The notes under the pieces: generated by a model
Told to the model about the DNA's origin: nothing
Database searches by the model: none
Seen by the model: the letters and a program-made list of their open reading frames with translations, nothing else
Made by a program: the position numbers and the translations under genes
Part shown: positions 8,239 through 16,676 of the stretch, in pieces
Position numbering within the stretch: the stretch's first letter is position 1
Layout: each line of letters starts with the position of its first letter
Assembly: GCF_039710355.1 (NCBI RefSeq)
Contig: NZ_JBDKWZ010000007.1
Location: forward strand, 248,001 to 312,000
DNA length: 64,000 nt
From: Rapidithrix thailandica
GTDB lineage: Bacteria > Bacteroidota > Bacteroidia > Cytophagales > Flammeovirgaceae
Direction of reading: 5' to 3'

Positions 8239-8269
8239 TATATTTGTATTAATCACAAGTAATTGTGAT
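8239..8269 (+). promoter_or_regulatory. Candidate promoter -7 box with overlapping palindromic operator
   Basis: TATATTTG at 8239-8246 matches the Bacteroidota -7 consensus TAnnTTTG. It is followed at 8252-8269 by the perfect palindrome ATCACAA-GTAA-TTGTGAT, where the transcription start would fall, about 80-100 bp before the XRE gene at 8351. A repressor bound there would block transcription, as expected for autoregulation. No good -33 box is visible at the usual spacing, which lowers confidence in the promoter but not in the palindrome. Confidence 0.5.
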
Positions 8270-8350
8270 ACAATATTAAATTTTTAAACTTTTATATCCA
8301 AATATTTAAACTAATTATTTTGGATAAATATCTATTTCCAGGAAAAAGGC

Positions 8351-8776
8351 ATGAGTATCAAGGAAACAGTAAAGAAATTAGCTCAATCAAAAAATTTAAC
8401 ACTAGAAGATTTAGCTACTAAATCTGGTATATCAAGAGGGACATTTTACAATATCCTTCGTCTTGAGGATGGCAAACTATCTCAATTTAAAAAAATTGCA
8501 GAAGCCCTAGAAGTAGACATATTTGAAATGCTAGGATCTGATAAAGATATAAGTAAACCATTTGTACAAGGAGATGGCAACTTCACTATGAACAATAGTA
8601 AATCAGGAGGAGATATGAATGTAAAAGGAAATGGAGGCTATGGAGATATAGATGAGATAAAGAAAAAAAATGAGTTTTTAGAAGCTGAAAACAAAAGTTT
8701 AGAGAAGAAAAATAAAGAATTATATGAGAAACTTTTGGAATGTAAAGACAGCTTAATCAAAGCTTTAGGTAACTAA
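8351..8776 (+). CDS. XRE-family transcriptional regulator with C-terminal coiled coil
   Basis: A 141-residue protein. Residues 1-60 form a standard XRE/cI-type helix-turn-helix (LTLEDLATKSGISRGTFYNI, then KIAEALEVDIFEML). A low-complexity Gly/Asn/Ser linker follows, including FVQGDGNFTMNNS, and the C-terminus is a charged coiled coil (residues about 100-140) that probably dimerises it. The linker motif recurs at the N-terminus of the next gene. It sits divergent to the replication operon behind a palindrome, so it is probably the repressor controlling that operon and itself. No ImmA-type cleavage site can be read by eye. Confidence 0.8.
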   Translation: MSIKETVKKLAQSKNLTLEDLATKSGISRGTFYNILRLEDGKLSQFKKIAEALEVDIFEMLGSDKDISKPFVQGDGNFTMNNSKSGGDMNVKGNGGYGDIDEIKKKNEFLEAENKSLEKKNKELYEKLLECKDSLIKALGN

Positions 8777-8822
8777 TAAATCCTTTAATATAAATACTAG
8801 TTATTTGAAGAACAATTTACAA

Positions 8823-9098
8823 ATGAAAGAAAAACTAAGCGAGAAACTAGACAGATTTGTTCATGGAAGTAATAATTTCTCGATGAACAATTCAACTAAC
8901 CAACAAAACTTAGAATTTAATTTTCAAAAAATCGAAACAAATCTTTACGTACTAGACAAAAACAGTAAAGAAGCCATCAAATTACAACAGAAATTAATTA
9001 TTGATTCTTTAAGAGAGCTTTTAGCTCAAAACTATGTAATGTATGAAACAATACGCAAGTTAAAAGAAGAGAGACCCCAAAGCCCTTTATCAGCCTAA
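8823..9098 (+). CDS. Small helical protein sharing the NFxMNNS motif with the XRE regulator
   Basis: A 91-residue protein from the ATG at 8823 (an in-frame TTG lies 18 bp earlier). Near its N-terminus it carries FVHGSNNFSMNNS, matching FVQGDGNFTMNNS of the XRE protein 46 bp upstream. The rest is helical (KEAIKLQQKLIIDSLRELL). Shared sequence and probable co-transcription suggest the two proteins touch a common partner or co-assemble. No known family is recognised. A rho-independent terminator follows immediately. Confidence 0.6.
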   Translation: MKEKLSEKLDRFVHGSNNFSMNNSTNQQNLEFNFQKIETNLYVLDKNSKEAIKLQQKLIIDSLRELLAQNYVMYETIRKLKEERPQSPLSA

Positions 9099-9109
9099 TT
9101 ATTTATATA

Positions 9110-9139
9110 CAATACTGGCTTTTGCCAGTATTTTTTTTC
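9110..9139 (+). terminator. Rho-independent terminator of the XRE operon
   Basis: Stem AATACTGG / CCAGTATT closes a TTTTG-type loop and is followed by eight T residues, directly after the stop of the 91-residue gene. Strong by inspection. Confidence 0.85.
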
Positions 9140-9160
9140 AATTGTTAAAACTGAAAAATC

Positions 9161-9343
9161 ATGTTAGGTAAAGTTATTGAAATTGCCATTTCTTCCGCTC
9201 TGGAAAGCGTCAAATTTTGCGACAGATTTGCGCCAAAATTGCTCCTTGAAGGTTGCGACAGAATGAATATTTTGCGACAAGGAGTTAATTCATTGTATTT
9301 AAATGAAATAGGTGGATATGTTAGAGAAAAATTTTATATTTAA
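9161..9343 (+). CDS. Possible small protein, 60 residues
   Basis: A short open frame beginning MLGKVIEIAISSALESVKF after a typical AT-rich leader. The first 18 residues look protein-like (an amphipathic helix), but the remainder overlaps three TTGCGACA repeats (starting at 9217, 9253 and 9272) and reads less like a folded protein. It may be a decayed gene or a short peptide. No family recognised. Confidence 0.3.
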   Translation: MLGKVIEIAISSALESVKFCDRFAPKLLLEGCDRMNILRQGVNSLYLNEIGGYVREKFYI

Positions 9344-9382
9344 TATAAGAAACATAATTATTCATCCAATCAATGAATCACC

Positions 9383-9658
9383 ATGCAAATGCTAGCCGAA
9401 AACGAAAAACTTGAAAAAGCATGTCAAGAAGCTAAAGACAAATTTCATAAGTTGGGAGAAGGTGAATACCAGGAAATCATCTCCAAACTGCAATATGTCA
9501 TTGTCAGCTATAATGCGGACAAGAACCCCATTGGCTTGTACGAGATTGGCGAAAAGGCACTACAATTATTAAAAGAACACAAAAAGAAAGCCCCGAGACA
9601 AGTCTCCAAAAAACTGATCGATGACCTGGAAAAAGCTATTCAGATGAGGGAAAACTAA
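9383..9658 (+). CDS. Small conserved-looking hypothetical protein
   Basis: A 91-residue charged, helical protein (NEKLEKACQEAKDKFHKL, then LYEIGEKALQLLKEHKKK). There is no membrane segment and no recognised family. Base composition is closer to the chromosome than to the preceding AT-rich genes. It converges with the GH113-like gene 3 bp away and may be the last gene before the ordinary chromosomal stretch. Confidence 0.55.
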   Translation: MQMLAENEKLEKACQEAKDKFHKLGEGEYQEIISKLQYVIVSYNADKNPIGLYEIGEKALQLLKEHKKKAPRQVSKKLIDDLEKAIQMREN

Positions 9659-9661
9659 TAC

Positions 9662-10723
9662 TCACCGTTCATGCACTTCTTGAGATTTCGAATAGTACCG
9701 TCTTATAATAGTTTCTGCCGGTTTATTTTGGGGAGTATAATCCGAACAATGCTCCCCTCCACTTTTTTGATGCTGTGAGTACCATTTCCATAAAAAACCT
9801 CCGGCAAACCATGTATTAGACCAAAACACCTCATAAAGCGCCTGGTAGGCATTTTTTTGCGCTTGCAAATTCACCTGAATGGTTTTTTGCCTGCGTCCGC
9901 GCGTAGTGGGCAACTCCCACTGCTTGCCTGTAGCCTGATCAATGCTCCGGTATCCGTATTCGGTAAACAATACTGGTTTGCCCACCTCTTTCTGTAATTG
10001 ACTGATAGCCATAAGCGGTTTTTCCCAGGCTTTTTTTAATTCTTTCACGCTTGGGCTGGCGTTCATAGACAACGGAAAATAAGCATCCAACCCAATATAA
10101 TCCAACTGAGGCCAAAACATTATCTGTTCATAATTATCCCAATTGGCAGCATATGTTAATTCCCCGGTGTAAACCTCCCGGACTCTCTCAATTAAAACGT
10201 TCCAAAAGACTTCTCGCTGTACCACAGCTTTCCGAAATTCGGTACCGATACAAAACAGCTCTACGTGTAGCGAATCAGCCAATCGAGCATGGTGTAAAAT
10301 ATAGCGAGTATAATTACGTTCCCATGCCTTCCACTCTTTTTCGGAGTGAAGGGCAAAATCACCTGCCCACCCCTGTCCTTTTACCCAGACATGCGGCTTT
10401 AGCATTACCCGCAAACCTTTCTCTTTCGCTAGCCGGATACTTTCCAACACCCCCTCCGTTCGCTCACCCCACCATTGCCTCTCTTGATCAAAAGAAACGC
10501 CCGTTGAATTTCCATTTATAAAAGCATAAGGAATAATAGCTACCCAATTAGCAGAAACACCCACAATTGGCTGAAACACATCCCCTTCAAAGGGTTTTGG
10601 CGGTGCTACCAAACTCACACCGTTCATTTTTTCGACTGGAAAATCACTTTCCTTATCGCTTAAAAAGACCCAAGAGGCGCCTCCTATCAAAACCAAGGTC
10701 AATACTCCCAAAACTATTCGCAT
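9662..10723 (-). CDS. Glycoside hydrolase, GH113-like (TIM barrel)
   Basis: A 353-residue exported or membrane-anchored enzyme: residues 1-20 are a hydrophobic signal/anchor (IVLGVLTLVLIGGASWVFL). The catalytic region begins with NGVSLVAPPKPF and shows the usual two glutamates of clan GH-A barrels: CIGTEFR (acid/base, about residue 160) and LFTEYGY (nucleophile, about residue 250). This layout matches the GH113 beta-mannanase-like family common in Bacteroidota, although many members lack a tested substrate. It follows the AlkD-like gene by 4 bp and is probably co-transcribed with it. Confidence 0.75.
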   Translation of the reverse strand: MRIVLGVLTLVLIGGASWVFLSDKESDFPVEKMNGVSLVAPPKPFEGDVFQPIVGVSANWVAIIPYAFINGNSTGVSFDQERQWWGERTEGVLESIRLAKEKGLRVMLKPHVWVKGQGWAGDFALHSEKEWKAWERNYTRYILHHARLADSLHVELFCIGTEFRKAVVQREVFWNVLIERVREVYTGELTYAANWDNYEQIMFWPQLDYIGLDAYFPLSMNASPSVKELKKAWEKPLMAISQLQKEVGKPVLFTEYGYRSIDQATGKQWELPTTRGRRQKTIQVNLQAQKNAYQALYEVFWSNTWFAGGFLWKWYSQHQKSGGEHCSDYTPQNKPAETIIRRYYSKSQEVHER

Positions 10724-10727
10724 CTTG

Positions 10728-11408
10728 TCAAAGTGTTTGTATTCTTCGTAGTGCTTCCCGCCTACTCAAACCACTCAACTCCGTTTTCTCCACAAACTTC
10801 AAAACTTCGTCCGGTGCGTATTTTGCATATTCCCGCAAAGCCCAACCGATGGCTTTGCGAATGAAAAATTCTTTGGAGTGAGTTAAAGGCAAAATGAAAG
10901 AAGTCAACAAAGAAAAGTCCGTATCTTTTTTATATTTCAATTGGAAAATAATGCAAGTTCGCTGAAGCCATATATTTTGAGAACTTATCCATTTGCTTGT
11001 CCACGCCAATCGCTCTTCGGGAAATTTTTTAAATGTATACCCTACCAAATCAGAAGCAATAAAGTCTACTGTATCCCACCAGGATTTTTGTAAAATAATT
11101 TCTTCCAACAGCGGTAGGTCTTCAACAGACAACTTCCTTTTGCACTTTGCCAAAAGTTCCATTGCAACATATTGCCACTCTCGCTCCGGCAATTGCCAAC
11201 AGACTCTGACGACCTCCTCCAAAAGAGACTTTTCCGGCAATCCTTGTTTTTTATAAAAATCGCGGAAAAGCACTTTTCTCTCCGGTGATTTAACCCCATA
11301 AAAAGCAAATTGATTTTTTAAATATTGAGAGGCCCATTGAGCATTTTCAACATTCCGATTGTCTTCAAATGCCTGTTGCAAAGGTTGTAAATAGTGTTGT
11401 GCATTCAT
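10728..11408 (-). CDS. DNA alkylation repair protein, AlkD-like HEAT-repeat glycosylase
   Basis: A 226-residue all-helical protein matching the AlkD/AlkC family (PF08713), which excises N3- and N7-alkylated purines. The diagnostic SWWDTVDF (about residue 120), whose Asp is the proposed catalytic residue, and the RKAIGWALREYAK helix near the end are both present. Length fits the family. It begins 78 bp after the end of the large secreted-protein gene on the same strand and is followed after 4 bp by the GH113-like gene. Confidence 0.85.
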   Translation of the reverse strand: MNAQHYLQPLQQAFEDNRNVENAQWASQYLKNQFAFYGVKSPERKVLFRDFYKKQGLPEKSLLEEVVRVCWQLPEREWQYVAMELLAKCKRKLSVEDLPLLEEIILQKSWWDTVDFIASDLVGYTFKKFPEERLAWTSKWISSQNIWLQRTCIIFQLKYKKDTDFSLLTSFILPLTHSKEFFIRKAIGWALREYAKYAPDEVLKFVEKTELSGLSRREALRRIQTL

Positions 11409-11486
11409 AGGTGTGTAGTGATCCCCTGACTCAAAAATTCATAACTTTATCTAAGCTAGCAGCAAAAACACCAAAGCAGACAAAAG

Positions 11487-12770
11487 TCAAGTGATTTTCT
11501 TTTTCTTTTTTGCAGCAGGGAATAAAACATTATTTAAAATCAACCTGTATCCCGGAGAATTGGGGTGCAAATTCAGATCTGTTGGCTCTTCGTTCAATGT
11601 ATGCCGGTAATCTTCCGGGTCATGCCCGCCATAAAAAGTCCAGGTTCCTTTACCTATGACTCCATGAATATACCGCACTTCATTTGCTTCGGGGGTCTCC
11701 CCCATGATAATGACTTCCGGCTTCAGGAATTCCTTTTTAAAAGCAGTGGTCAACCCCATAAAACCTTTGATATTGGACGCGTGGTTTTGAGTCAACATAG
11801 TTGGAATAGGATCCCATTTGGCAGAAAACTGAAACAGTTTGAAATAGTCATTTTCTTCTGTGATCCCGTTGCGTTCAAAGGATTGGTTATCAATATTGGA
11901 AAATTCTACCCGTAGAGGGTCTTCCACCAATTGAAAATCTTTAAAAGCAAATGTATTTTCATAATTTAGCTTTTGATTCATATGTATATCCATCGCATCT
12001 CCATCGTACATAGGCGCACAAATATCAACCCCTTCGGCTGCCAGAGCCAAATCATACGTATCAGCTGCGGAGCACATGGCAAACAAAAAACCTCCTCCTA
12101 CACAGTATTCCTTAATCTTTTTGGCCACCGCTCGTTTTAACTCGGAAACTTTTTTGAAGCCAAATTCTTTTGCCAAAGCTTCGGCTTCTCTCTTTTCAGC
12201 TTTGTACCAATTTGTAGAACCGAACGTACGGTGCAACTTACAATACTGCCCGGTAAAATCTTCATGATGTAAATGCAGCCAATCGTACTCTGCCAACTTA
12301 TCCCTTAACACTTCTTGATCATACACCACATCATAGGGGATTTCCGCATAGGTCAATACCAAGGTCACCGCATCATCCCAAGGCTGTTTGGTTTTAGGAG
12401 AATATACGGCAATTTTAGGGGGGACTTCCAGCTTTACAATATCCATATTGGAAGAAGGGCTTTTGATCTGTTCTTTCAATTTGAGCGTTTGAGCATCCGA
12501 AACGATTTCGTACGAAACACCTCGCAACAACAACTCCTCCTCAAAGCTCTTGTAATATTCACATAAAAAACTTCCTCCGCGGTAATTCAGTAACCACTCG
12601 ACATCTACCTCTTGATGCAAGACCCAATAAGAAACCCCATAAGCTTTCAAATGATTGGCCTGAGCAACATCCATAGGAATCAAAAGAGAGGCAGCAGGAA
12701 GCGGTAGTACAAGAAGAAGCATACCCAAGCCTAATAACAGTTTCGCCAATAAAGTCCGCATCGTTTTCAT
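11487..12770 (-). CDS. Conserved secreted protein often labelled asparagine synthetase B (glutamine-amidotransferase-like fold)
   Basis: A 427-residue protein when started at the ATG at 12770, which puts a signal peptide (LLLGLGMLLLVLPLPAASL) at the N-terminus. Conserved-looking blocks are MDVAQANHLKAYGVSYWVL, LLNYRGGSFL, a Rossmann-like PPKIAVYSPKTKQPWDDAV, GGGFLFAMCSAADTYDLAL and YGGHDPEDYRH. The CSAADT elbow resembles the Cys nucleophile region of class I glutamine-amidotransferase folds. Bacteroidota orthologues are, from memory, usually annotated asparagine synthetase B, but no synthetase domain is visible and export argues against it. Function unknown. The very basic C-terminus (KKKKKIT) is unusual. 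Confidence 0.65.
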   Translation of the reverse strand: MKTMRTLLAKLLLGLGMLLLVLPLPAASLLIPMDVAQANHLKAYGVSYWVLHQEVDVEWLLNYRGGSFLCEYYKSFEEELLLRGVSYEIVSDAQTLKLKEQIKSPSSNMDIVKLEVPPKIAVYSPKTKQPWDDAVTLVLTYAEIPYDVVYDQEVLRDKLAEYDWLHLHHEDFTGQYCKLHRTFGSTNWYKAEKREAEALAKEFGFKKVSELKRAVAKKIKEYCVGGGFLFAMCSAADTYDLALAAEGVDICAPMYDGDAMDIHMNQKLNYENTFAFKDFQLVEDPLRVEFSNIDNQSFERNGITEENDYFKLFQFSAKWDPIPTMLTQNHASNIKGFMGLTTAFKKEFLKPEVIIMGETPEANEVRYIHGVIGKGTWTFYGGHDPEDYRHTLNEEPTDLNLHPNSPGYRLILNNVLFPAAKKKKKIT

Positions 12771-13100
12771 GATTACTTGATGTATATCAAATTGAAAGGT
12801 CCAGCTATCTACACTTTTGTGTAAACCACAAGGGACCACAATGTAATTTCTAGGACAATATTGTAAAAAAAATCAATTATTCAAGGAGTGCTCAATGATA
12901 CCACACAGGATATTATTACTTTTTCAACTCATTAAAAAAGCTTAAACAGCTTATCAAAAACAACAACACAAATCACTTATAATCAATAATTTACAAAATA
13001 AAATTCAAATAAATAACACTTCTACAAGCAGTATTCGAACATCCCATTTCAACACATTTCACATTAACAGATGTTAGAGCTCGCTGTCACTTATTAACAT
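12771..13100. other. AT-rich intergenic spacer, no gene seen
   Basis: A 330-bp spacer between two leftward genes. It is strongly AT-rich from 12840 to 13100, with A-tracts and several AACA-type runs. No credible open frame, tRNA, strong hairpin or repeat is visible. It probably carries the promoter of the gene to the left. Confidence 0.5.
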
Positions 13101-14258
13101 TTAACCCTCGTAATATATCCGGTAAATTACCCCTGCAAAATCATCAGAGACCAACATGGAGCCATCCGGCATCAATTCAATATCTACAGGTCTTCCCCAT
13201 GCTTGTTGACCTTGAAGCCACCCTTGGGCAAAAGGTTTATAATCGGTCACTTGATTTCCTTGCAGGGTGATCAATGAAACTTGATACCCTACTTTGGAAG
13301 AGCGGTTCCAGGAGCCGTGTTCTGCGATAAATATTTGTTTTTGATACTCTTCAGGAAATTGTCCGGCCGTATAAAATTCCATTCCTAACGCAGCCACATG
13401 AGCGCCCAATACTTTGGCCGGAGCTACAAAATCCGAACAGGCTTTTTTCTTACCAAACTCCGGATCCGCGATCGATCCCGCATGACAATACGGAAACCCG
13501 TAATGTTGTCCTGCGTTTTGCACTCTATTTAATTCATCTCCGGGAATATCGTCTCCCATACGGTCGCGGCCATTGTCCGTAAACCATAGCTCATCCGTAT
13601 CGGGATGCCAATCAAAACCCACAGTATTTCGCACTCCATGAGCATACACTTCCAGACCTGTACCATCCGGGTTGATCCGGGTAATGGATGCATACATTTT
13701 ATTCTTTCTTTCACAAACATTACAAGGGGCACCTACCGGAATATACAATTTACCATCCGGACCAAAGGCAATATACTTCCAGCCATGCCAGGTATCCGAA
13801 GGGTATTTATCATAAACAACTTTATAAGTCGGTTTTGCCGTTAGCTGTTGTTCTATATTTTCAAATTTGATCAGGCGATTCACCTCTGCGACATACAAGG
13901 TCCCGTCCTTAAAGGCTACCCCATTGGGCATTTTCAAGCCTTCAGCCAGTACCAGTACTTTCTCCGCTCTTTGGTCTTTGTCTTCGTCCAACAGGGCATA
14001 CACCTTCCCCTCGTTACGGGTTCCCACATACAAAACCCCTGATGGACTTAATGCCATTGATCTTGCATTTTCCACACCTTCGGCATATATTTCGATTTTA
14101 AACCCGGCTGGCAATTGGATATTATCCAAAGGAAGGTTGCTTTCTGTAGTCGTACCGGTTTGAGTAGATTTACTTTCTTCTCCGCACGCCATTATCCCAA
14201 AGCATAGGAATATAAGGAACAGTACCATGTTATTTTGTAAATGGATTTGCATGATCAA
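13101..14258 (-). CDS. Sorbosone-dehydrogenase-like beta-propeller lipoprotein
   Basis: A 385-residue lipoprotein: the signal peptide ends in the lipobox FGIMAC. The body is a six-bladed propeller of the PQQ-dependent sugar/L-sorbosone dehydrogenase family, with GFKIEIYAEGVENARSMALS at the start, GVRNTVGFDWHPDTDELWFT in the middle and IFIAEHGSWNRS near the end. Family members oxidise sugars using PQQ in the periplasm, but many Bacteroidota homologues are untested. No PQQ biosynthesis genes are in the window. The gene stands alone, divergent from the rhomboid gene. Confidence 0.8.
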   Translation of the reverse strand: MIMQIHLQNNMVLFLIFLCFGIMACGEESKSTQTGTTTESNLPLDNIQLPAGFKIEIYAEGVENARSMALSPSGVLYVGTRNEGKVYALLDEDKDQRAEKVLVLAEGLKMPNGVAFKDGTLYVAEVNRLIKFENIEQQLTAKPTYKVVYDKYPSDTWHGWKYIAFGPDGKLYIPVGAPCNVCERKNKMYASITRINPDGTGLEVYAHGVRNTVGFDWHPDTDELWFTDNGRDRMGDDIPGDELNRVQNAGQHYGFPYCHAGSIADPEFGKKKACSDFVAPAKVLGAHVAALGMEFYTAGQFPEEYQKQIFIAEHGSWNRSSKVGYQVSLITLQGNQVTDYKPFAQGWLQGQQAWGRPVDIELMPDGSMLVSDDFAGVIYRIYYEG

Positions 14259-14468
14259 TTGAATAGGTTAGCTTTCTGAAGTTAGCAATAAATTACCCCT
14301 CCTCAAAATCTACTTCCGGACAATCAGGGGATTTTTCGTGAAGTAAGTTTACCTTTGTCAGGAAGGATTCATTTCTCTATAGGAGCTAACAGCCAAGCTT
14401 TTACTCCAACAGGCATGGCACATTCCTTAAATCTCCGTATACTTACTAATAAAAGATTTGAAAAAACT

Positions 14469-15104
14469 ATGGAAATCAATTATTCCTTTAACCTGGTACT
14501 CATTATCATCATCGTAGCAATAAGTTTATATACGGGCAACCGTCCGGCCTTGCTACAAAAGTTGATGATGAACCCCTACCGGATTGTTCATAATAAAGAA
14601 TATTACCGTATGCTCAGTTCGGGATTTATCCATGGCGGTATGGCTCATTTATTTTTCAACTGTTTTACACTGTATTTTTTCGGAAGCTTAATGGAGCGTA
14701 TTTTCAATCAACTATTCGGCCCATTAGGCACGCTCTACTACTTGCTGTTATTTATACTTGGGGTAGTCATTTCCGACATCCCCACCCTTGTGAAACATAA
14801 AAACAATTTTCACTACAATTCTCTGGGGGCTTCCGGAGGCGTATCGGCAGTGGTGTTCGCCAGTATCATTTTCAATCCGCTGGGAGAGATCTATCTTTTT
14901 TTAATTCCTTTTGGAATCCCAGGATTTATTTTGGGCTTAGTTTATCTTATTTATTCTTATTACCAATCCAAAAACAGTTCGGATCATATCAATCACGATG
15001 CGCACTTTTTCGGAGCCTTGTTTGGAGTGGCTTACAGTGTAATTTTATACCCTTCGGTTATCCCCCACTTTTTCAGAGAGTTATCCCGATGGACGTTTTT
15101 TTAG
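14469..15104 (+). CDS. Rhomboid-family intramembrane serine protease
   Basis: A 211-residue polytopic protein from the ATG at 14469, chosen because the sequence from MEINYSFNLVLIIIIVAIS starts directly with a membrane helix. Rhomboid hallmarks are visible: FIHGGMAHLFFNCFTLYFFG (the HxxxN region), the catalytic serine in SLGASGGVSA (GxSG) and the catalytic histidine in HDAHFFGALFGV. These enzymes cleave membrane proteins within the bilayer. The gene ends about 90 bp before tRNA-Gly. Confidence 0.9.
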   Translation: MEINYSFNLVLIIIIVAISLYTGNRPALLQKLMMNPYRIVHNKEYYRMLSSGFIHGGMAHLFFNCFTLYFFGSLMERIFNQLFGPLGTLYYLLLFILGVVISDIPTLVKHKNNFHYNSLGASGGVSAVVFASIIFNPLGEIYLFLIPFGIPGFILGLVYLIYSYYQSKNSSDHINHDAHFFGALFGVAYSVILYPSVIPHFFRELSRWTFF

Positions 15105-15191
15105 ACAAAAAAAGTTCATTTTTTTTGCTGTGATAATTTGCGAATAACAAATCTCATTATATCTTTGCATCACCATTAACAAACACAGCAA

Positions 15192-15264
15192 GCGAGAATA
15201 GCTCAGCTGGTAGAGCGCAACCTTGCCAAGGTTGAGGTCGCGGGTTCGAACCCCGTTTCTCGCT
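15192..15264 (+). tRNA. tRNA-Gly (anticodon GCC)
   Basis: A 73-nt cloverleaf: acceptor GCGAGAA pairs with TTCTCGC, the D arm contains AGCTCAGCTGG, the anticodon GCC is at 15225-15227, and the T arm is GCGGGTTCGAACCCCGT. CCA (15265-15267) is encoded after a U discriminator. Confidence 0.97.
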
Positions 15265-15267
15265 CCA

Positions 15268-15293
15268 AAAAGCCCAAAGTAGTTTGGGCTTTC
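15268..15293 (+). terminator. Hairpin between the two tRNA genes
   Basis: AAGCCCAAA-GTAG-TTTGGGCTT forms a 9-bp stem followed by a short T-rich run, between tRNA-Gly and tRNA-Leu. It could be a weak terminator or a processing signal. Confidence 0.55.
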
Positions 15294-15298
15294 TATTT

Positions 15299-15382
15299 GC
15301 CGGGATGGTGGAATTGGTAGACACGCAAGACTTAAAATCTTGTGCCCCTTGGGGCGTGCGGGTTCAAGTCCCGCTCCTGGTA
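15299..15382 (+). tRNA. tRNA-Leu (anticodon UAA)
   Basis: An 84-nt class II tRNA: acceptor GCCGGGA pairs with TCCTGGT (two G-U pairs), anticodon TAA at 15333-15335, long variable arm TGCCCCTTGGGGCGT, and T arm GCGGGTTCAAGTCCCGC. CCA is not encoded. An integrase gene begins 122 bp after its 3' end, so the tRNA is a plausible integration target. Confidence 0.97.
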
Positions 15383-15398
15383 CAACCTTCGAAAATCA

Positions 15399-15440
15399 AA
15401 ATAGCAACTTATTGAAAATCAATAAGTTGCTATTTTTTTT
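15399..15440 (+). terminator. Strong rho-independent terminator after tRNA-Leu
   Basis: A 15-bp perfect stem AATAGCAACTTATTG / CAATAAGTTGCTATT with a 5-nt loop, followed by a T-run to 15440. It separates the tRNA transcript from the integrase gene. Confidence 0.9.
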
Positions 15441-15504
15441 GTTGCACAAGTGCTATTTACGGTGGGATTTGGGTGTGTATGTTTCACCTTTATAGCACAA
15501 GCAT

Positions 15505-16624
15505 ATGTTATCTATCAAAGTTTTTCCTCACAACTACAAGCGGAAAGATGGTTCTGCTAAACTGTACCTACACATAATTATTAATCGAGAAAGCCTTAGA
15601 ATTGCGACCGGAGTGTATTGGCCTCCCAAGTATTTCGCGGACGCCAACCTTATCTTGAGAAAGATGATCAGTAAGGCAAACGATATTTTTATTCGCTACC
15701 GGTTGATGGAGATCCCCCTGGATTTGGATACTCTAAAAAAAGAACTGAACAAGAACATTGACCGGAATGATTTTATTCAGTTTTTTGAACAGACTCTGAA
15801 AATGCGCTGGGGAAAAGGGATTATTAAAGATGGAACCAAGAAAAATCATCAGAACACCTTGAATCGTCTTAAGCAGTATGATCCAAAGCTCAAGTTCACC
15901 GATTTTCACCCCAAATGGGCGGAAGAATACGATGCCTACCTTCGCAATAAATGCAGACTTAAAAATTATAACTCTCGCTGGAGTCAACACACCGTTATCA
16001 AATCCTATCTCAACTATGCGAAGGCTGAAAGTATCGTATTTGTGAACCCTTATGATTTCTTTAAATTAAAGAAGGTAGACGGGAAATGGGAAGCATTGGA
16101 GAGACTTGAACTCAAAGCTCTATTAGACTTCTATAATAGCATTTACATTACCTCTCCGGAGAAAAAAGCCCTCCGGATGTTTCTCTTTTCATGCTTTACA
16201 GGGTTACGAGCCAGTGACCTGGAAAATTTACACGAAGACCATGTAAAAGAAGACCGCTTGGCACTGACGCCCATCAAAACGGAAAGATTTGACAAGCAAA
16301 TAGAGGTTCCCTTAAATGAGTTCGCCTTGAAACTTTTAGAAGAAGAGCGTGAAATCAGTGTACTGGGAAAGTTATTCAGAAGTTTTCACCGAAATACCGT
16401 CAACAAAAAGCTAAAAATGATTGCCAAACGAATTGGCATAAACAAGCGACTACACTTACATGTAGGCAGGGAAACCTTTGCTACGTTGTTGGTGGACAAC
16501 AATGTACAGCTACCGGTCATTCAAGAACTTATGGGTCACAGTAAAATCACTACCACCCGCAAATACATCAAGATCAACCTGGAAATGAAAAAAAGGGGGG
16601 GTCAACAAGCTGGAAAATCTCTAA
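15505..16624 (+). pseudogene. Tyrosine recombinase/integrase with a homopolymer frameshift in its tail
   Basis: A phage-integrase-family protein of the Bacteroidota transposon/ICE type. The N-terminal arm-binding part (KVFPHNYKRKDGSAKLYLHI) and SAM-like core domain are followed by the complete catalytic set: Arg in FTGLRASDLENL, HxxR in HLHVGRETFA, His in LMGHSKI, and Tyr in TTRKYIKIN. Right after the tyrosine a run of seven G (16595-16601) shifts the frame. With six G the protein would end KKRGVNKLENL-stop at 16624 (about 372 residues). As read, it runs on to 16830 through an unrelated gene in the wrong frame. The catalytic core is intact, so activity may survive, or the extra G may be an assembly error. 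The gene lies 122 bp after tRNA-Leu. Confidence 0.85.
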
Positions 16625-16676
16625 CACATCCCTTTGGCATAACCCTTGACGTTATGGGGATACTACTAAACATTCG

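Noticed and set aside
11487..12770. Asparagine synthetase
   Set aside because: The label is often used for this family, but there is no N-terminal nucleophile or synthetase motif and the protein has a signal peptide.
15299..15382. A second copy of the tRNA-Leu 3' end marking the island's right boundary
   Set aside because: Searched by eye across the window for its distinctive bases; none found.
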